In this document: one piece after another, positions 21,001-34,500 of the stretch
Layout of the letters: every line of letters starts with the position of its first letter
Numbering within the stretch: position 1 is the first letter of the stretch
Assembly (NCBI RefSeq): GCF_905404315.1
Contig: NC_066283.1
Span: 2,108,001 to 2,172,000 of the forward strand
Direction: 5' to 3'
Source: Leptidea sinapis
Lineage: Eukaryota; Arthropoda; Insecta; Lepidoptera; Pieridae
DNA: 64,000 nt
Notes under the pieces: generated by a model
Told to the model about the DNA's origin: nothing
Database searches by the model: none
Seen by the model: the letters and a program-made list of their open reading frames with translations, nothing else
Position numbers and translations under genes: made by a program

Positions 21001-23147
21001 CAAATTCTAGTACCTACCTAGTATAAGGTCATCTTATAAAATAAGCTCAGTTTTTTTTCAGTTGTGTAATATTCAATCAATATTCTTATGTATGTAATAT
21101 TTTCGAGGTCAGCTCGCGTGCTAGTCTTTTACTAATCCTTGTTTCAGCATCTTAAGAATGCTTATAAAATTTAAATTTGGATCGCAATGACCTTTAATAT
21201 GGTAGATTATCGCGTAGATTTAGAGGACCGCGTCCGCTTCTATGCGTGTGTCCAGAGGTCCCATAGTGGTAACACAGAAACCGATCATCTCATGGGCTGC
21301 GTTCAAGCGGCAAAGCAAGGGGGAAGGCCTGGCAGTTAGCCTGGATATAGTGAAGGCCGTTGATCGTGTATGGCACAAGGCGCTCCTCACAAAACTCCCA
21401 TTATTTGGGCTTCCCGAGAGCTTATGCAAGTGGACCTGCAGCTTCCTCACTGGGCGCAGCATATAGGTCGTTGTCGACGGATACGAACGCTCGACCCCGA
21501 AGCCCGTGATTGCTGGAGCCCTCAAGGCTGTGTGCAGATAGCACATGCCTGTTTCTCAATGATATGTTGGACACCTCCAACATACATTGCTATGCAGACG
21601 ACAGCACTGATGATGCCGCATACACGGGCCATCCAGGTCTCTCGGGAAATCGTCGACCAGTGCCGGCACCTCTCTTGAGAAGGTCGCGGAATGGGGTAAA
21701 TTGAACCTTGTCCAATTTAACCCCCAGAAGACTCAAGTTTGCGCGTTTACCACAAAAAAAATCCCATTTGTCGTATCACCGCTTTTCGACAACACTTTCC
21801 TTAAAGCCTCGCCTAGTATCGGAATACTGGGTCTCGAAATCTCGAGCGATTGCCAATTTCGTGGCCATCTGGGCAAAGCCAAATTGGCTTCGAAGAAACT
21901 GGGCGTAATTAATAGAGCACGGCAATACTTCAAGCCGGCCCACATTCTAGCGCTCTACAAAGCGCAGGTCCGGCCACACATGGAGTATTGCTGTCATCTC
22001 TTGGAGGGTCCGTAGCTACTACGTAAGTCGGTACTGGCAAAGGAGCCGATCTAATTCCTAGCCAACAGATATGTTTGAAGCGTTTAAGCAAAAAGCAATC
22101 ATATATCGTGAACTATAATGTCAATCTCTGGTCTGGCGCACCCCAGTATCAGCTCCATCCATTTGACCGCGTGCAACGCAGAGCAGCTCGAATTGTCGGG
22201 GACACAGTGCTCTGTGAACGGCTGGATCACTTGGCGTTGCGTAGAGACGTCGCTTCATTGTGTGTCTTCTACCGCATTTATCACCAGGAGTGTTCCGAAG
22301 AGCTGTTTAACCTGATTCCTGCCGCCGAATTCCACCTTCGCACGACACGCCACAAGTTGGGATACCATCCCCACCATCTGGATGTGTGGCGGTCCTCCAC
22401 AGTGCAGTTTTCAAGGAGCTTTCTTCCACGTACTACTAAGCTGTGGAATGAACTTCCTTGTGCAGTGTTTCCGGGACGACATGGGTACCTTCAAAAAAAC
22501 CGTTTTCTTTTCGTTTCCTTAAAAACCTCCTCTCGCTCCTGTGATTCCTCTGATGTTGCAAGAGATTGTGGGCGGCGATGATAACTTAACAGGTGACCCG
22601 TACGCTCGTTTGTCCTCCTATTCCATAAAAAAATATATGATTTCCTTCTTTTTTCTCCCTTTTAAAAAAAAAGATCACCCATTTTCAACCGGATCGTTGA
22701 AGTAGGTGACGTACAAAGCTCGCCCGGACGTCACTGCTCGCTAGTGACCACATGTAAGTCCCTACTGCATAACCACGCTGGTATGGCCGCCGCGCGTAAT
22801 TAATAATGGGGAGTGAGACTGGCCTGGTATGTGTTATCTCACATAACCTGCATAATATTTTAAAAACACAAATGTTTGGTCTTGTTGTCTAAGTAAAATT
22901 GCATTTTGATTCTTAATCTTTGATTCGAGTGATGATCTTTATTAAGACGGCCATCCTAAAATTCTCAGAAAGCGATTTTATTATTTAAATATAGTTCAAA
23001 CCGAAAGCAAGATATTTACATTTATTTTTATTTCAGGATACTTCAAATGAGTTTACATTTCTCAGAGTTCGAAGTCGGAGACATGAAATATTGATTGCAC
23101 CTGATCGTGAATTTATACTTATTGTCATTCAAAACACTTCAGACTAG
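18044..23147 (+). CDS. robl: Dynein light chain roadblock (canonical, LC7 family)
   Basis: Four coding exons: 18044-18046 (only the ATG), 18121-18199, 20401-20501 and 23037-23147, giving 97 residues. All introns are GT-AG. The protein (MATEVEETIKRIQAHKGVIG..., then IPIKSSLDNA..., FTFLRVRSRRHEILIAP and IVIQNTSD) is the ordinary length for the family and has all its conserved blocks. Roadblock dimers bind the dynein intermediate chain and help link motor to cargo in the cytoplasm. Intron 2 holds a family A repeat and intron 3 a LINE fragment. The gene begins 514 bp from the opposite-strand hAT start. It is the conserved member of a three-gene set; the other two are at 41192-45669 and 48382-54945. 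Confidence 0.97.
18902..19210 (+). repeat. Dispersed repeat, family A (roadblock intron 2)
   Basis: It runs from 'agggatgagatgagcaggat' to 'gcaaaggagcctcccactgg', in the same orientation as the gene. A LINE-tail-like stretch follows at about 19490-19625 ('gagtttcttgccacttctca', 'aaataaagtgatttcgattt'). Confidence 0.78.
21190..22640 (+). pseudogene. Jockey/CR1-type LINE fragment (roadblock intron 3)
   Basis: Several frames together cover the middle and C-terminal parts of a reverse transcriptase ORF: SLDIVKAVDRVWHKALLTKL, LPESLCKWTCSFLTGRSI, FNPQKTQVCAFTTKK, KLGVINRARQYF, RVQRRAARIVGD, and the end RTTRHKLGYHPHHLDVWRSS...FLPRTTKLWNELP. Frameshifts near 21470, 21700 and 22020 kill it, and about 100 bp before YQLHPFDR is replaced by unrelated sequence. 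The best-preserved relative here is at 42200-43330. It lies in the third intron of the roadblock gene, in the gene's sense. Confidence 0.9.
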
Positions 23148-23551
23148 TCGACAACTATAAGCCTAATTTTAAATTCTAGAAATAAGTAAAACTAGTTATT
23201 GACAAATCTATTTATTTAAAGTTTTTCGTAGTACCATATTTTTTTACATAATCATACCTTCATTCAAGAAATATCTCGACCAGCGGATTCATCAGTCTTA
23301 GGCTGATGGGCGTAGAATTAATGTATCAGCTTAGACCATTTCGTGATAGTTAGGTGATACAGTCACATGGGCAGATGTAGTGTAGTGTTTCTACAGGGGA
23401 CTGTTTTAAAGAACTAATAAAATACTCGTTTTAATAAGAAGCATTTTATTGATTTTGCTGTGAAAATTTAATGATTGTAATAGCTAAGCTTAGTGCTTTC
23501 TTGTCTTATTTAATATGCAATTGCTTTGCCTAACATAATTAAATAATATCT

Positions 23552-23870
23552 GGACGACCGAGCCTTGCTCGGAATTTTAAGAATGTACAAAACTTGAAAA
23601 TAAAAAATACTATAGGACATCTGGATTCGAACCAGGGTCTTCTGCTTTCCAGATCACCCAATGTCCCATCTGAGCTATTATAGTCTTGTGTATATATATA
23701 AAACACGGATAAATTACATTTTTTAATATTGAAACCTGAAAGCTAGGTCGAATTCTCGCCACCGAAACTACCTGTATACTAAATTTTATTAAAATCGTTG
23801 GAGCCGTTTCCGAGATTCAGAATATATATATACAAGAATTGCTCATTTAAAGATATTAGATATGATCACA
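23552..23870 (-). repeat. tRNA-like dispersed repeat with short inverted ends
   Basis: A tRNA-like segment reads on the minus strand at 23684-23609 (76 nt). It has a box B GGTTCGAATCC and terminal ACTATA/TATAGT pairing. The loop where the anticodon would be has G at the position that is always U in real tRNAs, so this is a tRNA-derived repeat. The unit is framed by ATATCT...GAGC on the left and GCTC...AGATAT on the right. Confidence 0.6.
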
Positions 23871-24235
23871 GCTTGAAAATTTTATAAATTCACCTAGTGT
23901 TCATAAAGACTAACTTGTGGTCAAACTACTGTACCATCCTAGAGATTATGTTATTATTCTAAATACCATACTGTAAAATTACACATAGATAATTATTATA
24001 AATTCTATTTATTACGAAATAAAATCATTAACATACAAATATTTGTTTTATTTAGGGGATAAGAAATAAAATAAGTGTATAAAATGAAAAAACTTTATTT
24101 TTACCTAACCTAAAATAAAAATGGATACATAAATCACTTACCAAAAGGCCGTCATTTCTTACTGTAGCAGGTTGAAATTGGGACTAAAATAATTTTATAG
24201 TCGATATATCTATCCTGCAACTCATAGGAACAAAG

Positions 24236-24550
24236 TGTGTGTGCACTTAAGTATGCACGCAAGATGTTATACTTCTTTGGCCTGACGAAGCAAGAATCAT
24301 TAAAATGATTTTTTTTATTTGATGTTTCTAGAAAAAAACAATTTTGTATAATTCTTGCAAAGATGGCTTTGACAATGAATAATTAAGTAATGAATACGAC
24401 TGTATGGGCTTGAACCCTTTGCCTGTCCTAATAGTGGACGAAGAAACAAAATAAAACGAATGAAAGAAAATTTTAGGAACCAACTTCAACCTGTTACAGT
24501 GATGCGCGCGCATCTTAAAATTTATATATTTATAGGAGTATAACTTCAAT
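24236..24550. mobile_element. Miniature element, family K (copy 1)
   Basis: It is non-coding, running from 'gtgtgtgcacttaagtatgc' past 'gttatacttctttggc' to 'ggagtataacttcaat'. The GTTATACTTC near the left end is inverted near the right end (GAGTATAAC). A second copy of the same sequence in the same orientation is at 51630-51975. Confidence 0.65.
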
Positions 24551-24569
24551 AATTTCCGTAGTTTCTTCG

Positions 24570-25400
24570 AAGCTTACCTGGCTTTGCCTTGCCCCTTGAC
24601 CCAGTATTCCGATACTAGTCGAAGCAGAGCAGTGTTGTCGAAGAGCGGTAACACGACACATGAGGTTTTTTAGTTGGTAAATTGGACAAGGTTCATTTTA
24701 TCCTATTCTCAAGAGAGGACTGGATGGAAGACAAGTTGATATGTTTGTTTAGCAATGATCGATGATTTCCCAAGAGACCTGTATGGCCCCCGTGTATACC
24801 GTATACAATATATCTCATGTTGTTTTCGATTTAGCACGAAGAATGAAAAAACCTTTCCCCATTTTTATAAGTACCTACAGGTAGGTACTTAATAAGTACG
24901 GAACCTTCGGTGGGCGGTACTCGCACTTGTCTAGATTTTTTTATCAGAATAAACGCGTTAGCACCGGCGTCAAGTCAGGTACATATGTTTTGAGCATGAT
25001 GGGAGAAATGCCGTCCGGTCAGCTTGACTTCTTTGGGTCCAAGTAACACAGAGGTCGATGAACAGTTGTCTCTCTGAAGTATTCTTCTGGCATAGTGCAC
25101 CGGCATCGCGGAATAATCGGCGATGCCATGCCATCGTCAAGAGTCGAGGTGGAGTAATAGTGCGCAGAAGATCGGCTTTCTCTTTTGGATTATTTACCAG
25201 GGGGTGTCATCATGTGCAGCGGCGGCTGGTTGAAGTTCCAGACAAGTCAATTGAAAACGGCTCGCCGATTTTGAGGTGCTTAAATAATCTGAAGGCATGG
25301 TTGAATTTCCTCTTTAGACCTCTTCTTTGCAGTTCAGATCCATTTTGCCCAGCGCCGCAGCCCAGGTTCGATATGTCTGTTTTTTCCAGTCAGCTGCAGC
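24570..25400 (-). pseudogene. Jockey/CR1-type LINE fragment, reverse transcriptase N-terminal part
   Basis: Minus-strand frames spell GISPIMLKTYVPDLTPVLTR near 24980-24920, preceded by KKQTYRTWAAALGKMDLNCK near 25350. These are the region before the reverse transcriptase fingers in the same LINE family as 21190-22640. The part nearer 24570-24820 matches the palm-downstream segment of that family. It is heavily frameshifted and rearranged. Confidence 0.75.
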
Positions 25401-25529
25401 TAAAACGCTAGAGCTAGCATCAAACAAATACCTATGGGCATTAAAGGTCTTCAGTGATAGGATGTCAACTATTAAAAAGTGATATACAATCAAAACATTA
25501 GTAGGCACGGGTGTATCAAATTAAGATTC

Positions 25530-25725
25530 TCGAGGTCGTTTTTAAGGAACTTTCTTCCACGTACAACAAAGCAGCGGAATGAGCTTCCTTGTGCGGTATT
25601 TCCGGGAAGACCGACATGGGTACCTTCAAAAGAAGCGCGTACACCTTTACCGTCCTTAGAGGCCGGTAACGGTGATCACTTAACACCAGGTGGACCCGTA
25701 TGCTGTCCTTCTATTCCATAAAAAT
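25530..25725 (+). pseudogene. LINE 3' end fragment
   Basis: It encodes the terminal motif FLPRTTKQRNELPCAVFPGR and then the 3' UTR ('gtcctt...ctattccataaaaatg'). This is the end of the same LINE family as at 21190-22640. Confidence 0.75.
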
Positions 25726-25735
25726 GGGGGGTTAA

Positions 25736-26029
25736 GCCATAAAGGTTTGTACAGACTGGTGAAACGAAACATTAAATGTATAATTCTACCATAGCGTGCT
25801 CATTCCGCACTACGAACACATTTAGCCGCGGACGCGCCCCTTTGTGTTCATTCCACAAAATAAAATTACACATTAACAACAGACAAATCACGTGTAGCTC
25901 CTCGCGCGCGCTCGTGAAATCCTCATTTTGCGCGCACAAGACGTCCAAACTATGAGAAATTGTTACAAAGTGTGTTGTTACCTTTCATGATATTATATTC
26001 CCGTTTCACCAATCTGCACGCACCATAAG
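25736..26029. mobile_element. Miniature inverted-repeat element
   Basis: This 294-bp element has imperfect inverted ends: left 'gtacagactggtgaaacg', right read backwards 'gtgcagattggtgaaacg'. The interior contains CpG-rich blocks ('ctcctcgcgcgcgctcgtg'). It abuts TTAA on the left, but no matching TTAA is seen on the right. No transposase is encoded. Confidence 0.6.
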
Positions 26030-28500
26030 AGGCATAAAAGTTACAACACCATTTTTCATCCATATCACAAACATTTCCTACTTATTGAGAGCTGAAAACT
26101 AACCGCCATCGAGTTTCGATCTTATCCTCTTTGAATATGATTTATGGTCAGTTTTTGAGGGGGATGGCATATTATACTCTAAACGACATGATAATCATCA
26201 ATCTTATTGATTGTTTTCTTTTCTGTAGCGACTACAGCTTAATAATAATCTTCGAATTTCTGTCACTTCAAATTATCTTTTAACATTGGAAATAGACAAA
26301 TGAACCTACATGAGGGTGGAATTTAGCTTGGTTTTGGAATCCTTTTAGCTTTTTAGTATGACTAAGATGATAACAGAAATTGCATTTAACATTTTATTAC
26401 TTTGTTTACATGTTAATCTGACCTCAATTGAATTAATTTTAACAATTAGAACCTCTATTATTTTGTGTAACATATACTTCTACACCAAATTGTTTATGGT
26501 TCTTTATATATTTTCCGACCCTGTATTATTTTAATATTTTCTTTTTCCTATTGATGAACAAGATTCTTGTTGTCCAATTTTAAAGGCCTCTGTTGAGACT
26601 ACAATTTAATCACATTGCATATTAAAATCAATTTTAAACTTACCTTATCAACAGTATTAATTTTTCTTTGACATTTTACCTGTGGCTTAGTTGATAATTT
26701 TTTCGGGTATACACAAATTTGCAGGATAACAAAATGTGTATTCTTAATACAGATTATTGAGTTTACTTTTAAATTGTAACAAATTAAATATAATACTAAT
26801 ATTTCAAAGAGAAAAAATGCGTTTTATTTTTGTAATTAATTAATTGGATATGATTTTAAAAAGGCTTCCAATCGAAAGTTACTTTAAGGAATCACACCAT
26901 TAAAATATTTAATATTTTGGAATCCCTTGAGAAATTTAGGTAAGCCAGGGTTTGATTTTTTATGGAGATATTTGGGCAGGAACAAACAGATGTCAAGGAA
27001 ATTATTAGCCCGTAACAGTGAGAATATGATCTCAGTTGTAACAGATTAAAAAACCATTCAAGGCGCCTGTCACCATGAGACAAAACAGCACTACATAGTT
27101 CTACTGCTACTTGAGGGGAATAAACAGAAAATACTTTAAAAATATAATATAGTTCAACAAAATAGCTGATTTTTTATAGGTATTGATCGAATATCAAAAC
27201 AATTTGGAGTTAAAGTATTTATTTAGATCACACAAGAATCATAATTACATCTAAGCTTGTTCATCATGTTTCAACAATATTTGAGTTTTGTCGAGTTTTA
27301 AACTTGATTGGGTTGTAGAGGAATTAGAACATGCTGAAATTACGACTATTCGTATCTTACTATAATAAAAGTACATCATTTTTGTTCATTTCAGAACGAA
27401 TAAAGTTAAAATTTATAATAAAAAATGGATATCCATTATATTATCTCTGTTATAATTTAGTTGATTGTTTTTAATGTTATAATAATCTCGTCAGTTGTTT
27501 GTCCATCAATTCATTTTTGTCTTCTTTTGTCTGCGATCTAATTTTTCTTGGGTTTAGTAAACTCAGGGCACTTTATTGTTTCATATTCCTGGAAATGTTT
27601 TATATCAATTAGAATTGTTTATTTATTACACGCTTTGGATGATTCATATATTTTTAAATCGTCGTATTATTTGAACTGTCAAAATTTTACACGTAATGGC
27701 TGCCAAGCGCCATCTTGTTTTAAGATAGCTTTAGTTAGCCAATGATTAAAATAGATATAATTTGCGTTTTAAGTTTCATTTATTATACTAGAGGTCAGAC
27801 TTTGTTTGAAACAAAAACATATTAAATATTATCTTAAAATATTTTTAGTTTTGAAATATAGTTTGTAACTGTTTGAATGTTGATTTTACAGTACGAATAA
27901 TTATGAAAATTATCCATATTTTAATGTCCGAATAAATAATCTAAAATTGTGGTAATGTGATATTCTCATTTAATGACTTTTATTTAGATGTATGTATAAA
28001 ATTTGGCTATAGTAAATAAGAAAATGTCAATGTAACAAAACACCATCAGATTATTAATTTGGGTAATATATTATGTTTACTGTTTTCCTTCATCAATGAT
28101 ACCAACACAATAATTGAGGAGCTGGCGAATGAAATTATGCTAGTGGTTTTTTTGGCAGTAATAAGTTTTTGTAATGCTGAATACATTGAATCTCAACTCG
28201 TATCCAATCAAAACGGAATTAAAACTACGTTAATAATTTTAGTCCGAATTACGTTACAATGCAGTTAGAACACCCTTTAATATTAAATGGCCGCCAGCAC
28301 CTCAATGATTATGTGTAATTTGCTATCATAATGTTTGCTGCAATTTGTTTAAATCTGTAAAAAACATTGAATTATTTCACTACACTACAATTTATATTGC
28401 TGCTCTCTCTAAAAAATTTTTTTATCATTAGTATTCGATGACGTTCAATTGTCTCCTTAAGGTTCAAAGATCTATGTATTCTGTAGTACTGTACCTAGTC
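26030..28500. other. Intergenic stretch without recognisable genes
   Basis: It is AT-rich sequence between the convergent roadblock (plus) and KHDRBS-like (minus) genes. Short open frames such as those at 27548-27745 and 28059-28268 have no recognisable motif or splice context. It probably holds the 3' flank of both genes and old repeat debris. Confidence 0.6.
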
Positions 28501-28538
28501 AATGTGCGCTGAGGTAAAGCCTTGCAACAAATAGATTG

Positions 28539-31500
28539 TTACTTAGCCTGTCTGGAGTAGGGCGTGGGTCGCTGGTTGAAGTGCCGCTGCGGGCCTGAGT
28601 TCTGACGCCGTGTTCCTACATCGCGCGCTGATGCCTTGTATTCACGCTGAGGCTCCTCCTAAAACATATATAATGTGCGTATAATATTTTTAAATAAATA
28701 GCCTTCGGATACATCATTATCATCAGCCGGAAGGCATCCACTGTTGGACAAAGGCCTCCCCCTAAGATTTCCACGACGATCGGTCCTGCGCTGCCCTCAT
28801 CCAACGTATTCCGGCGATCCTGACCAGATCGCCGGTCCATCTTGTTGGGGGTCACTGCGAACTGCAACACTGCGTCTTCCGGTACGCCATTTGAGGACTT
28901 TACTGCCCCAACGGACATCTGTCCGTCGAACTATGTGCCCTGCCCACTACCACTTCAGTTACGCAACCATTTGGAATATGTCGTTAGCTGTGGTTCTCTT
29001 ACGGATATCCTCATTTCTGATTCCATCTCGCAGGGAAACTCAAAGCACTTTGGATTCATACACGATCAAAAATAATTCATTGTAAGTTAAAGCTTTTTAT
29101 ATTCAATTATTTGTCCCTCCCCCAACTATCAATACCTCCAAAACATAACAGTAATAAGTATTATAAAGGACTTATGAAGTAAAATACCTTGGATTGATAC
29201 TCAATAACAAATTAACATGGAATTCACACCTAATAAAATATATAGAAAGCAAACTTTCCTAGTAGGGTTCACCACAAAAAATAGTTTGGTGTTATTCCAA
29301 AAAAAGCTCGACAATTGATATGAACAGCCCTAGTAAAGCCACATACTCCACCTCTTTGAAATATAGGGTAATGCGGCTAAGCAAAATCCAAACCGGATCC
29401 GGAAGGATAATTTTTTTACGTAAGTATGACTATTTAACTGTTTCAGAAACTGTTTAAGTAAGTTTGTACTTAATATGAAACGAAACTATTGAACTTTACA
29501 CCTATATAAATATAACACAACAACATACAACACTATAGGAATATAGATATACTAGCTAACTCTACAGACGTTGTTCTGTAGATAAAAAAAAACTTTTTCA
29601 TAGGAATTTGCCAATAATATTTCAAAACATCAAGAATTATTTCGTAAAAAATGCTCCCTGCTGTCATAATGAAATTGTTTCACAGCGGAACTGTCAAACC
29701 GTGCGTCAATAAATTCTCTCACAGAAAATATGTCCATACAAAACAAATATTGGAAATAAAACTAATTATGGGTCCCAAATCGAAATAAAAATCTTATCTC
29801 TCAAGTTGGACTAAGCTGCACTCCATGAAGTAATCCCAATTTAAATCCGTTCATTAGTTTAGGGAGTCCATTGCGGACAAACAACGTGTCACTTAATTTA
29901 TATATATTAAGATTACGTCGCGCCAACCTTGTATTAGAATCAACTATGCTAACAACTTAGGAAGGCTACTACAGCATATACCGAATAATGAATAAAACCA
30001 TCTTATATACATACAATCGCAACCATCTTATATACATACAATCGCTTTACCCCGAAACAATACGCACTTAGAAATGGAGATTGGTAGGCCACTTTATGAG
30101 GGATGAAACACCAAAATGGACTAGAGCAATAACGAATGGTGCCCCAGAGGAGATAAGAGGAACAGAGAAAGACAGTTCATACGATGGGAGAATGAACTGA
30201 AACAGATAGGAGGACCACGATGGACTAGAATAACAAGGAACCGGAAAGAATGGAAGACCTTGGAGGAGGCCTTTGTCGAAGGACAAACAGTTAACAGAAA
30301 GAGGACACAGACTGTTTAAAAGTTACTGCAAATAATTAAGTTAATAATATAGTTAAGTAATTAATTAAAATGTTGTATAAAATGTGTATTATGTAACAAC
30401 CATAACTTGTAATTTGGACCACCGCCTTAAATACGGAATACAGCAATGTGCAAATCGCTTCTCACTCACTAATTTTATGTTATAATGTGACAATTGTCTT
30501 CATGAGAAATAAAGTTCTTTAAAACGAAATCAAAAAATTCGAGACAAAGAATTGATATTGGGACATCAAGAGGAGGTTACGTAAAGGGTGGATCACCTGT
30601 TAGTGAATCTTGATAAAAGTAAATTATAGTTAAGATCTCATACCTTATAGTAATCGTCTTCGTAGAAGCGGTCATTGTTCCCACTGTTTTCGTAGTAATA
30701 ATCTTGTTCAGGTGCAGCCCGAGTGGGACGAATTTGCTAAAATTATCACAAATTGAATGTTTATTGCAAATTTGAAATAACTCTTAATAATAATCAGATT
30801 ATATATAAATAAATACCATCATAATGTACTTTTTAAATATGAAATTATTATTTTTTTAAGTTATATTCTCCACCCTTAAAATCTGTTGAAATAAATTCAT
30901 TTATAAAGTACCAGTGCCACATAATTATATGAGTCACAAATAATGTGTAAGCATTACTGTGTTTCGGTTTGAAGGACGCCGTAGCTAGTGAAATTACTGG
31001 GCAAATGAGACTTGACATCTCATTTATGTCTCAAGGTGACGAGCGCAATTGTAGTGCCGCTCAGAATTTTTCAGGGTTTTTAAATAATCTCTGAGCTGAA
31101 CGTCCTGCTCGTCTCGTCCCTTATTTTCATTAAAAAAAAATAACACACACCTATGAACTATCACAAAATATTAGGGAACTTAATTTAAACAATAAATATT
31201 GCATAGTGGTACCGGTGGTTCTGGAGCATAGGGTTCATCATAATTATTATAAGATGAAGTCTCCATGGCTGACCGTGCGCGGTCGAGAATGCTGAACACC
31301 TTGTTCTTGGGCTGCATTGGACGGGATGGCTGCATGGGACGAGCTGGAGGCATCTGCCTTGGAGGAGGCATGGGTCGTGGAGGCGGCATGCGACCTCTTG
31401 CATGTGGCATGGGTGGTGGCGGGCCTAAAACAAACGAATGTAAATAAATAATCGTCACTAGCTGCTGCCCGCGACCCCATCCGCGTGAAACTCTTATAAA

Positions 31501-34500
31501 GTAGCAAAAATACTATATCTGCATCTCTCTTCTTAATATTCATGCAAAATTTGAATTATTAATTAAATTCAGTAGATTTTTTGCTATGGAAGAGGAGGAC
31601 AAACGACCGTAAGTTATGATATTAAGTGATCACCGCCACCGACATTCAATAACCGTTGACTACGACCTGTATGCTGCGCCCATTAAGGAAGCTGGTGTAG
31701 CTATCGAAAGACTTCAATATATAAAAACTAACTACTATTAGAACTTCGTAGTTTTTGCGTATTGTCCGGACATCCATACACACAAAATTCTACAAAGTAT
31801 TTTTTTGGCTCCGGTATTATTTGTAGAGATCACAACAAGTATGTATTCTTTATTAAAAATATTCAACATAATATTATAGTTTTTCATTCTGTTACTATTT
31901 TATTAGTCAATAAGAAAACTATGTAGGGTAATACTTATGTTAGTTTAAGATTATTGGTGTATAAAGTAATAAAAAAAATTCAATTATTAAAATTTTTAGG
32001 AAATAAAAAATAGATGACGACCGATTCTCAGACCAAACAAGTATATCGTACAAAAAAAATTATCGTTCTACAATAATTAATATATTCGATAGCCATCTTT
32101 TGCAACCCTTTTGCGGATTTGTGGATGGACAAGATTCATATAAAAATAGCGATACAAAAATAGTGTTGATGTCGTAGACGGGTGAAAATTTGAAGTTGTG
32201 TGTATTTTTTAATGCTGAATCATAATACAATCAAAATATATTGAGGGGTATGAAAAATAGATGTAGGCCGATTCTCAGACCTACCCGATATGCACACCAA
32301 ATTTCATATAAATCGATGTAGCCATGTCGGAGGAGTTTGGTTACAAACACCGCAACACGAGAATTTTATAAAATGTATAATGTCGAGACTATATGTAGAT
32401 CGTAAGATTGGTAGGAAGATAGAGCTAGAAAAGTACTACTTCAGACGTAAAATCACAGACAAAAAGGGGCGGAAAATTATTATTAACAGGAAGACATAAG
32501 GCGTTGCACCAATGTAAGCGATATCGAGACGAGACGAATGGAAGGATGTATGTACAAGCGCCAGTTAGATTAGAACCACTGCGAAGGTTTTTTTTTGTAG
32601 AATGTGCAAGCACTATTTGTGTTCCGGTTTATAAAGGCAAAATTTTTTATGGAATAGGAGGCCAAACGAACGTACGGGTCACCTGTTGTTAAGTGATCAC
32701 CGCCGCCCACAATCTCTTGCAACACCAAAGGAATCACACGAGCGTTGCCGGCCTTTAAGGAAGGTGTACGCGCTTTTTTTGAAGGTACCCATGTCGTATC
32801 GTCCCGGAAACACCGCACAAGGAAGCTTTGTAGTACGTGGAAGAAAGCTCCTTGAAAACCGCACTGTGGAGGACCGCTTCACATCCAGATGGTGAGGATG
32901 ATATCCTAACTTGTAGGGTGTCGTGCGAAGGTGGAATTCGGCGGCAGGAATCAGGTTAAACAGCTCTTCGGAACAACTACTGCGGTATTGAGAATTAACA
33001 CCTCATATCTTAAGGTGACGAAAGCAAGTGCACTGTGCTCAGAATTTTTGTTTTCAAGTATCCTGACAAGCGATATAGTAAGCAATGCGCATTACGTATA
33101 TTGTGTAGAGCCCCGCGATTTTCTCATTTGTGATATCATTCAAAGAATTAAGTAAAGATGTCGGGGATTTGATGAACACCTAGACAGAAGTAGACTTATG
33201 TATTTCTCTCACGCCTATTGCCGTATTATTATTTGTGTAAGGCATATTTTTGAATCAAAATCACTCGTTACCAGGCCATAAAATCTAAAAAAAAAAAAGT
33301 TAATCAAAAACAAAAAAATTTTGACACATTAAGCTCAAATATGATACTTATAAATGTCAAAACAATAAAAGGCAAAGCATGTGGAAAACTTCAACCCGAA
33401 AACTGTTTATCGAAATTTAGGATCCCCAATATAACGATAATATCAACAGTTTGTCGATTACGCTAAAATAACTCATGCACTCCAGAATTTTTAGCCAAAC
33501 CTAGAATAAAAGACCATTATCTGTGTGACTAGGTGAGATAAATGTGGACGATTTGTTCTTTAGTTGTACACACACACACAAACACTGTTCATAAGTAAAG
33601 GTATTATGCGAGCATTATATAGACAATATGGAAGTTATACAGTTTACTATGAATTTTTAAGGTAACTTTACATTTAACAATAGTTTACATAGGGAAGGGA
33701 CAGTCCCGAACCACAAGCAATGACATTTAAGTAAGCATGAAGAAAAGCCTGCCACAAGAACTCAAACAAACAAAAAAAAAATAATGTGAATATCATGCAA
33801 GCATTACTTAATACCTCAACTTTACATCTATTTGTAAATTTAAAACGGTATTGTTATTTGTATATGTGTTTTATTTGTGATATATTTGTAATTATGTCAT
33901 TAAATTTTAAGAGTAATATAGAAATCTAACTTTAATAAAAATTGTGATAATATTATTTTGTATGTCAACATATGTATGAATTGATAGATAATTATTGTAT
34001 GTTTGTTGTATTCCTACTTTGGTGTGTACTTCTATCTCCGCAAATTTGAGGGTGGATTTAAAAAGCAATTTCGAGTGATGTTGTGAAATAAACAAAAATG
34101 CGCACCTTGTATCAAGCTAGGTATTGGGTCTTGATATGAGAGTGACCGTTTGGTGACTGTACAACCGGCATAAAGAACTGGTTTTTGCTGCAGAGGGTTT
34201 TGTAGGAGCGGGGGTCTCCGCCCAAGGTCACCATCTGGCAAAGAACCCGACTTGACTGTTATTTATTATATTTTGCTTGTGTTATTATATTATTTGAGAA
34301 TTGTTTTAGGAACATGCAACATTAAAAAAGAGTAAATATGTTATTAGCACTCACAGTGCTTCAGTAGTGTCCTATTTGGGGTGCATTTTGACATTGACAA
34401 ACATTAGCTGCCTTCCTTTTTCTTAATTTGGTGATCACACCATAAGTAAGGGTAAGTGTGCTCCATTATACTTATATGGCTATTTTGTGAGTATTTAACA

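Noticed and set aside
23609..23684. A possible tRNA gene on the minus strand
   Set aside because: The D stem and anticodon arm are poor, the invariant U before the anticodon is replaced by G, and it is embedded in a dispersed repeat.
25058..25411. A 117-codon plus-strand open frame
   Set aside because: The minus strand encodes recognisable LINE reverse transcriptase pieces across the same bases.
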